A stretch of DNA of 34,186 bases from DATFEN01 sp035691285. Lineage in GTDB: Bacteria; Acidobacteriota; Vicinamibacteria; Fen-336. Each line of letters starts with the position of its first letter. Position 1 is the first letter of the stretch. This document shows positions 25,401-30,500 of this stretch, piece after piece. The notes beneath the pieces were generated by a model, which worked only from the letters and a program-made list of their open reading frames with translations, searched no databases and was not told where the DNA came from. Made by a program: the position numbers and the translations under genes. The stretch covers positions 1 through 34,186 of the forward strand of contig DASSJI010000264.1 of NCBI GenBank assembly GCA_035691285.1. Reading direction: 5' to 3'.

Positions 25401-27541
25401 ACACCCTGAAGGTGGCCACGCCGACGCTCTCCGTCTCAGGAGGTTCCTACACGTCCACGCAGAGCGTGACGGTCTCGACCACGACCGCGGGCGCCACGCT
25501 CCGCTACACGACGACGGGGATCGAGCCGACCGAAGCAGATCCCAGCGTCGCCTCCGGCTCTGCCGTGACGGTGGACCGCTCGGTGACACTCAAGGTGAAA
25601 GGCTTCAAGACCGGCTTCACCGCGAGCGACACCGCGCTCGCGACGTACCAGCTCGCGCTGGGGACGGTCGCGACGCCGACGTTCTCGCCGTCGGCCGGTT
25701 CCTACAGCACAGTTCAGACCGTGACGGTGTCCTCCTCGACCTCCGGGGTCACGATCCGCTACACGACCGATGGCAGCGAGCCGGACCTCCGGTCCCCGAT
25801 CCTCGGGGGCCCGCTCTCGCTCAACGCCGACACCACGATCAAGGCGAAAGCGTTCAAGGCCGAGTGGAGCCCGAGTGTGACAGCGACAGGCTCCTACACG
25901 TTCAGCCTCTCGGGTGTCGTCGCGACGCCCACGTTCTCTGTGGACGGCGGCAGGTATCCGACGCAACGCACGGTCAGCATCGCCACGACGACCTCTGGCG
26001 CGACCGTCCGGTACACGACCGACGGCACCGACCCCACGGCGAGCTCGACGGCGTACAGCGCACCTCTCACGCTCTCGGCGAGCCAGGTCCTCAAGGCCAG
26101 GGCCTTCAAGTCCGGCCTCGGGGACAGCGCGATCACTCGTGCCGACTACTGGATCACAGGGGCCATCGCGGCCGGGGGTGACGTGAGCCTTGCCCTCAAG
26201 ACCGACGGGACGGTCTACTCCTGGGGCTCGAACAGCAACGGCCAGCTCGGGAACGGGACGACCGGGGGCACACGAACGACGCCGGGGCAGATCACCACCC
26301 TGAGCAGCATCGTTGCGCTCGCCGCTGGAGGCGCTTCCGGCCTCGCCCTGAAGAGCGATGGCACCGTCTACCAGTGGGGCCGCAACGCCACGAGCACCCC
26401 GGCCGTGGTGAGCTCGCTGAGCGACATCGTCGCCGTGGCAGCCTCCGACAACGACGAGCGGATCGCCTTGAAGCGCGACGGCACCGTGTGGACCTGGACC
26501 ACGGGCACGCCGGCACAGGTCTCCGGGCTGAGCGGCGTCACGGCCGTCGCTCGCGGGACGAAGTTCTTCGGCGTCGTGAAGAGCGACGGCGCGCCTTCGG
26601 GCACGGTCTGGAGCTGGGTGTCGACCCAGTATGGCAACGAGTGGGGCCAGCTTGGCGATGGAACGTTCGTCGACCGTTCTTCGCCGGTGAGCGGCCTGTC
26701 GGGTGTCGTCTCGGTGTCGGCCGCCGGCGGGAATGCGCTGTATCTCAAGGCCGACGGGACGGCCTGGGGCGTCGGAGGCAACAGCCGCGGCGAGCTGGGC
26801 GTCGGCCCGTACACGTACGTGAACACGCCGCGCCAGGTCGCCTCGTCGGGCCCGCTCTTCCAGCAGTCGGCGGGGTCGTACCACGGGCTCTTCGTGCTGC
26901 GTCAGGGGCGGATCAGCCACGCGGGCGCAGCCGACCAGGGTCAGGCCGGCGACGGCGGCGGCGTCTCGAGCCGGAACGTGCCCCTCCGCATCAACAGCCC
27001 GAGCGGCTTCGTCCAGGCCGGCGTGGGCGGCTACAACGGCCACTCCCTGGGGCTCCGCCTGGACGGATCCGTTTACGGGTGGGGCGCGAACGCCGCCGGG
27101 CAGGTCGGTGACGGCACGACGGCGACGAAGTACGTGCCGACCAAGCTGTTGAGCTTCTCGGTCGCGACCTGCACGTGGGCCGATCTCGACTCGGACGCCG
27201 ATGGACTGTTCAATTACGCGGAGTTCCTGGCGGGGACCGACCCGCTGAACCCCGACACGAACGGGGACGGCATCCTGGACGGTCCACAGGTCGAAAGCGG
27301 CCAGAGCGCCACCAACACCGACCACGACGGCGACGGCGTGTCGAACGCCCAGGAGCGGACGAACGGGACGGACCCGTTCCGCGCCGACACCGACAACGAC
27401 GGCGTCAACGACGGGACGGATTGCTTCCCGCTGGACCCGACGCGTTCCACGTGTCCGTCGCCCACACAGGGGGACACGACGCCGCCGACGATCACGCTAA
27501 CCGAGCCGACGAACGCACAGCTCGTCTCGTCGCAGCCTTGA
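19430..27541 (+). CDS. Giant secreted RCC1-propeller / chitobiase-C-terminal-like repeat protein
   Basis: 2703 aa. ATG at 19430 is preceded by GGGGAGGGCGG; a TTG at 19415 is a weaker alternative. The N-terminus (residues 1-41) is a long signal-like segment with basic residues then LGRVLALVAAQVGGAGIGHA. The rest is modular: seven RCC1 blades (42-423), four ~82-residue chitobiase/hexosaminidase C-terminal-like modules (424-750), seven blades (751-1122), four modules (1123-1446), seven blades (1447-1833), five modules (1834-2244), seven blades (2245-2583), then thrombospondin type-3 calcium repeats (2584-~2680). The last 20 residues begin an Ig-like strand (TPPTITLTEPTNAQL) and stop. No LPXTG, beta-barrel or other anchor is seen. 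Likely extracellular or surface-attached, binding protein or glycan. The GTG of the RHS gene follows after 10 nt. Confidence 0.9.
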   Translation: MVGVWAYAVVRQQAQRPAPRRLGRVLALVAAQVGGAGIGHAGTLASGSDHSCAVKSDGTAWCWGANASGQLGDGSTTASQIPVQVSGLSDVVAVAVGEAFSVALDGSGSVYTWGSNAYGQLGDDSSSSTRSTPYEITGLSVITTIAAGHRFVLAQKNDGTLYAWGSNAYGQLGDNSTTQRDEPVQVRDASGSGYLGSVTAVAAGGYHSLVVAADGSVWAWGRNDAGQVGINSTSSPQLLPHQVLGAGGSGYLSGALLVSAGLTSSYALKADGAVWSWGDNTSGNLGDNTTTQRTTPVQVLGPGGTGTLGSVESLAAGHDHVVVAKSDGTAWAWGKNSNGQLGLNHTTPPQSTPAQVLGIGGSGTLGSVSAVGAGASSSFAVRSTSPGTACAWGLNSSGQLGDNSTTQRLAPVSTSGSDFTWMAKRPAFNPAAGTYSANQNVAITSSTPSSTIRYTAGQEPVDPGTGDTALSGGQTVSVTQSTTLKGKAWASGLAPSDVGQAAFELKVATPTFSPGAGAYATVQSVTISTSTSGASLYYTTNGSEPTTGSTPYTGAVSVSTGMTLKARGFKTGWTESDTGSAQYTFNFGTLAAPTISPAAGNYVTAASVTLASIAGATIRYTMDGSEPTTSSTAYSGPINVDIAMTIKAKAWHPDWTVSPTASAAYTIQVATPTFSPDGGTHTTFKRVTIATATPGSTVRYTTNGNDPTSSDPVVPGGGVLLDQSLTLKARAFKTGVTDSAVKSATFTINNVIAAAGTSHSLAAKTDGSAWGFGENANGQLGINAGGTSAIPVQVKGVGGTGFLANVRTVAAGASHSLFLRSDTAVFAAGANSYGQLGDNSTTQRTSPVQVVGSGGSGTLTDVISVAAGWDHSLALKSDGSVWTWGRNQYGQLGDNSTTNRSSPVQAKGVGGAGYLTDIVGISADRYHSLAVKSDGRVYAWGYNATSQLGDGTTTDRSTPVLVQGLTGAIAVQAGAYHSLALRNDGLVLGWGDNTNGQLGDGTTWGPRTIPVAVEDLANVVSIAAGSYFSLAALGDGSVYAWGINTNGELGEPSFASPTTLPGLVAALSGITRVASGDSHALALSSDLKAWAWGLNGSGRVGDGTTVTRKSPVQLADAGLNWKVATPTFSVATGTYTTDQNVTLASLTSGATIRYTTDGSDPTGGSTQYSSAVAVGASLTLKARAFKSGMPDSNVDSRIYTMKVATPGAAPGTGTYTSSQNVTLSDGTSGVTLRYTTDGSEPTSSSTQYTAALPINSATTLKVRGFRNGWTDSDVATFTYSFNYGTLAAPGVSPTAGTYLTTQSVTMTHGDAQATIRYTTDGTEPTATSTAYTAPFLLTATGTVKAKAFRTNYTTSATTSVAYTVKVAAPTFGTSAGNYAAGQTTTINDATSGVTIRYTINGVDPTSNDPTIASGGAIALGNFTLKARAFKTGCQDSDVTSAAYTITGSVASTPSGADVRAGETHSLTLLAGGSVYGWGGNSFGSIGDNTQTDRWLPVQTKDTAGTGYLTGISAISAWNHGLAVKSDGTAWAWGRGWEGQIGDNGTTNRLTPQQVKGPGGSGFLTSVVAVAAGSGHSVAVKSDGSVWAWGSNGNGRLGDGTTTNRLTPVQVVGVGGTGTLANIVAVAAGDNFSLALRSDGTVFAWGYNANGQLGDTTTTQRTTPVVVAGLTGVTAIAAAQYGGFGMALKSDGSVWSWGLNGNGQLGDGTTTQRTSPVQVKGPGGTGYLQSMSALAAGMTHGLAVMSDGTTWSWGANTYGKLGDGTTTDRSTPVQVSGLSGITRVSGGLGHSLALASDGSIWAWGRNLNGQIGDGTNNINRLTPVKVTAASFGGIVGTPIFSQCTNTYQSSPSVTITSQTSGATIRYTLDGSEPTGASTQYSSPLTITFGPAVTLKAKAFKVGLSDSNTETALYTFKVPNPNLIPSGTTYYAVQTVTITAMSGATIRYTTDGVDPTSSSTLYTAPVSVNASQTLKARGFYTGALDSDVAQQTYTLKVATPTLSVSGGSYTSTQSVTVSTTTAGATLRYTTTGIEPTEADPSVASGSAVTVDRSVTLKVKGFKTGFTASDTALATYQLALGTVATPTFSPSAGSYSTVQTVTVSSSTSGVTIRYTTDGSEPDLRSPILGGPLSLNADTTIKAKAFKAEWSPSVTATGSYTFSLSGVVATPTFSVDGGRYPTQRTVSIATTTSGATVRYTTDGTDPTASSTAYSAPLTLSASQVLKARAFKSGLGDSAITRADYWITGAIAAGGDVSLALKTDGTVYSWGSNSNGQLGNGTTGGTRTTPGQITTLSSIVALAAGGASGLALKSDGTVYQWGRNATSTPAVVSSLSDIVAVAASDNDERIALKRDGTVWTWTTGTPAQVSGLSGVTAVARGTKFFGVVKSDGAPSGTVWSWVSTQYGNEWGQLGDGTFVDRSSPVSGLSGVVSVSAAGGNALYLKADGTAWGVGGNSRGELGVGPYTYVNTPRQVASSGPLFQQSAGSYHGLFVLRQGRISHAGAADQGQAGDGGGVSSRNVPLRINSPSGFVQAGVGGYNGHSLGLRLDGSVYGWGANAAGQVGDGTTATKYVPTKLLSFSVATCTWADLDSDADGLFNYAEFLAGTDPLNPDTNGDGILDGPQVESGQSATNTDHDGDGVSNAQERTNGTDPFRADTDNDGVNDGTDCFPLDPTRSTCPSPTQGDTTPPTITLTEPTNAQLVSSQP
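19553..20698 (+). repeat. RCC1 propeller 1 (seven blades)
   Basis: Seven copies of the blade signature x-x-W-G-x-N-x-x-G-x-x-G-D/x: WCWGANASGQLGDG, YTWGSNAYGQLGDD, YAWGSNAYGQLGDN, WAWGRNDAGQVGIN, WSWGDNTSGNLGDN, WAWGKNSNGQLGLN and CAWGLNSSGQLGDN. Each is followed by a x-P-V-Q-V-type strand and by a AAGxxHSxxxKxDG strand. Seven blades make one closed beta-propeller. Confidence 0.9.
20699..21679 (+). repeat. Linker block 1: four chitobiase-C-terminal-like modules
   Basis: Four ~82-residue modules of the form ATPTFSPxxGxY, VTI, IRYTTDGSEPT, TLKARAFKTG. Module 2 ends FNFGTLAAP. Module 4 has the variant GNDPTSSDPVVPGGG. These all-beta modules resemble CHB_HEX_C_1 / Fn3-associated domains. Confidence 0.85.
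21680..22795 (+). repeat. RCC1 propeller 2 (seven blades)
   Basis: Blade signatures: WGFGENANGQLGIN, FAAGANSYGQLGDN, WTWGRNQYGQLGDN, YAWGYNATSQLGDG, LGWGDNTNGQLGDG, YAWGINTNGELGEP, WAWGLNGSGRVGDG. The first two have lost the conserved Trp of WG. Confidence 0.9.
22796..23767 (+). repeat. Linker block 2: four chitobiase-C-terminal-like modules
   Basis: Same module order as block 1. Module 2 ends FNYGTLAAP and module 4 carries GVDPTSNDPTIASGG, matching block 1 position for position, which suggests duplication of a whole propeller-plus-linker unit. Confidence 0.85.
23768..24928 (+). repeat. RCC1 propeller 3 (seven blades)
   Basis: Blade signatures: YGWGGNSFGSIGDN, WAWGRGWEGQIGDN, WAWGSNGNGRLGDG, FAWGYNANGQLGDT, WSWGLNGNGQLGDG, WSWGANTYGKLGDG, WAWGRNLNGQIGDG. 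The best preserved propeller of the four. Confidence 0.9.
24929..26161 (+). repeat. Linker block 3: five chitobiase-C-terminal-like modules
   Basis: Five modules instead of four. The 'EADPSVASG' long-loop variant and the GTVATP ending both lie in module 3, so the order differs from blocks 1 and 2. Module 1 is atypical (FSQCTNTYQSSPSV) and has a cysteine. Confidence 0.85.
26162..27178 (+). repeat. RCC1 propeller 4 (seven blades, degenerate)
   Basis: Seven blade positions are recognisable but several are shortened: YSWGSNSNGQLGNG, YQWGRNATST, WTWTTGTPAQ, WSWVSTQYGNEWGQLGDG, WGVGGNSRGELGVG, ISHAGAADQGQAGDG, YGWGANAAGQVGDG. It is about 339 residues, against 372-387 for the others. Confidence 0.75.
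27179..27470 (+). other. Thrombospondin type-3-like calcium-binding repeats at the C-terminus of the giant protein
   Basis: Several DxDxDG-type loops in succession: DLDSDADGLFNYAEF, NPDTNGDGILDG, NTDHDGDGVSNAQE, RADTDNDGVNDGTD. The spacing and the E-x-x-x-GTDP links are typical of TSP3 repeats in secreted bacterial proteins, which fold on binding Ca2+. They would form a rigid stalk outside the cell. Confidence 0.9.
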
Positions 27542-27551
27542 GGGGAATCGA

Positions 27552-30500
27552 GTGAGGAGAACAACGCTTCGCCGGCCGGCATCGAAGCTCTCGGCCCGCG
27601 CGCTGATCGTGGCCTTCGTGACGACCTCCCTGCCGGCGCCTGCGAACGCGGCTCCGGCCACTGCGACGCCGCCTGAACCGCAAGTCCAGGCTTCGGGCGA
27701 GGAGGAGCATCCCGAGCCGGTCCTCACGCCGACCAAAGTGACCGTGAACCGGAGCGTGCCCAAGGTGTCGAAGCCTTCCTTGCAGCCAACGTTCTCGGAG
27801 AAGCCGGAGACCGAGGAGATCCGAAAGGCCCGGGTGTTTGCCGAGCCACTCGTGCCCCTGGGAGATCCGACGGCCAACGAGAACGCGGACCTCGCGTCGG
27901 TGCTGCGCCCGGGGAGGGGGGATGACGTCGCCGTGATCGAAGGGCATCTGGCGCGGCATCCAGATTCGGCCTGGGCTCCTTCCCTCCGCCTGAACCTGGG
28001 CCTCGTGCACCGGCGCAAGGGCGCGCTGACCAAGGCCTTGGATTCGTATCGTCTCGCGTGGGAGGCGGCGAAGGATCGGGACGACGACGAAGGACGCGCC
28101 GTGGCCGACCGCGCCATCGCCGAGCGAGCGGACCTTCTCACGCGAGTGGGGCGGCAGCAAAATCTCGAGGCGCTTCTCGACGACATCGAAGGAAGAGACA
28201 TTCGGGGCTCGGCATCGCAGTGGGTGCTGCGCGCGCAACAAGCCGTTTGGTTCCTCCAGAACATGCACGAGAAGGCCGTCCCTTCGGGACCTGTGGCGGT
28301 GCAGCGAGTCCTGGCCTTCCTGCATGGAGAGGACGCCCCCGCGGGCCCGATCTGGGAGGTTCACGCCACCCCCGAGGGTGCTACGCTGCTGGAAATGCGG
28401 GATCTTGCCGGCCGGGTAGGTCTCGACATGCAGATGGCATTCCGTGCCGAAGGCGAGTTTCCGTTGCCGGCCGTGGCACATCTGAGGTTGGGGCATTTCG
28501 CCGCGGTGATCCGAAGGGAAGGAAGCGACTACCTCCTCGACGATCCGATCCTCGGCGGCCATCAGTGGATCAGCGCGGACATACTCGCGGCGGAGAGCAG
28601 CGGCTACTTCCTGATCCCTGGCGGACAGCTACCTCGCGGCTGGCGCGCGGTCGCAGACGAGGAAGGACGCCTGCCTCGTGGCAAATGCGCGGGCACACTC
28701 CCCAACCCTCGAAGTGGGCCGCCGCCCGATTTTTGCTGCGAGGGAGGCAGTTGTCCGATGACACCTCCTATGGCGACCTATGCCTTTCAGAGGCTCGTGG
28801 CGGGCCTGTACGTCACCGACACGCCGGTACGCTACACGCCACCGCGGGGGCCAGCCATCCAGTTCACGGTCGGGTACTCCCAGCGGGAGGCGTTTCAACC
28901 GGCGCTCTTCAGCTACTCGAACCTGGGCCGCCTTTGGACGCACAACTGGTTCGGATGGGTGGAAGACGATCCGGGGAATCCAAACGCGACCGTGAAGCTC
29001 TATAAGCGCGGCGGCGGTGTCGACCTGCATCAGTGGAACAGCGCAACCAGCAGCTACGTGCGCGATCTCGAGGCTGAGGCCGATCTATTCCAGGGCGGCG
29101 GCGCTTGCACCGCGCTGGGCGCGTCGGTTTGCTATGAGCAGCGGTTCCCCGACGGCTCCATCAACGTGTTCAGCCAGCCGGATGGAGCTGCGACCTATCC
29201 CCGCAAGGTATTCCTGACGCAGGTGATCGACCCGCAGGGCAACAAAGTCACCCTCACGATCGACGCGAGCTTCCGGTTGGTCGCGATCCAGGACGCGATC
29301 GGTCAGGTCACGACGCTCTCCTATGAGCACCCGACTGACCCACTCAAGATCACGAAAGTCACTGATCCCTTCGGACGCTATGCCACCTTCGAATATAACT
29401 CGCAAGGCCAGCTCCAAAAGATCACTGACGTCATCGGGATCGCATCGGAGTTCGCATACGGACAGAATGACTTCATGACGCTGATGACGACGCCCTACGG
29501 GACGACGACCTTTGCGACCCAGGGCGGTGTCACGTCGGACAGGAAGATCGAGGCGGTGGATCCCCTCGGCGGGCGCGAGGCCCTACGCTACGTCGCCGGT
29601 TCGAGCGGCATTGCATCCAGCGAGTCCACCAACCTCGTTCCCGCCGGCTTCCAATCAAGGAATTCACAGCTGGACATGTACAACACGTTCTATTGGGACA
29701 AGCGCGCCATGGCGCTCTACCCTTGGGATGTGACCAAGGCCCAGGTCACCCATTGGATCGGTGACGGGACCTGCAACGGCGATGTCCTTGAGATCAAGAC
29801 AAGCGAAAAGAAGCCGCTCGAGAACCGGGTCTGGTATCTGTACCCTGGTTTCAACCCCGGCATCGTCGGCTATCCGGGCTACTCCTCCGATCCCAAGACC
29901 ATCGCTCGAGTTTTCGACGACGGCTCTACCCAGGCCTACCACTACGAGTACAACCCCCTTGGAAAAGTCACCAGAGAGACGGATCCGCTGGGAAGGACCA
30001 AGACCTACGTCTATGACCCCACAGGGATGGACCTGCTCGAGGTCCGCCGCGTCAACGGCCAGAACAGCGAGCTGCTCCAAAGCTTCACCTACAACAGCCA
30101 GCATCAGCCGCTGACCGTCGCGGACGCCGCCGGGCAGGTGATGACCTACACGTACAACGCGCAGGGTAAGGTGGCCACGGTCGTGACGCCGCCGAGGGAT
30201 GGCCTGACCCAGGCGCAGCGGACAACCACATACAGCTACGACACCAATGGCCTACTGCAGGGCGTGACGGGGCCGGTGGCTGGCGCTTCGACCACCTACA
30301 CCTACGATGGTTACGGGCGCGAGCGGACCGTGACTGACGTTGACAGCTACACGCTCACCTATGACTACGACGCGCTCGACCGAACAACCAAGGTGACCTT
30401 TCCCGACGGCACCTACGAGCAGACGGTCTACAACCGGCTCGACGCCGAGCAGCAGCGGGACCGTCTCGGGCGCTGGAGCCGCACCTTCTACGACGCGCTG

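Noticed and set aside
19430..27178. Regularly spaced repeats that might suggest a CRISPR or tandem DNA repeat array.
   Set aside because: The repeats are degenerate, in frame throughout, and translate to protein modules. They are coding repeats, not a DNA array.
27539..27700. Frameshift joining the giant protein to more Ig-like sequence or to the RHS gene.
   Set aside because: Reading past the stop, or in the other frames, gives no Ig-like continuation; the RHS frame begins with its own signal peptide and ribosome site.
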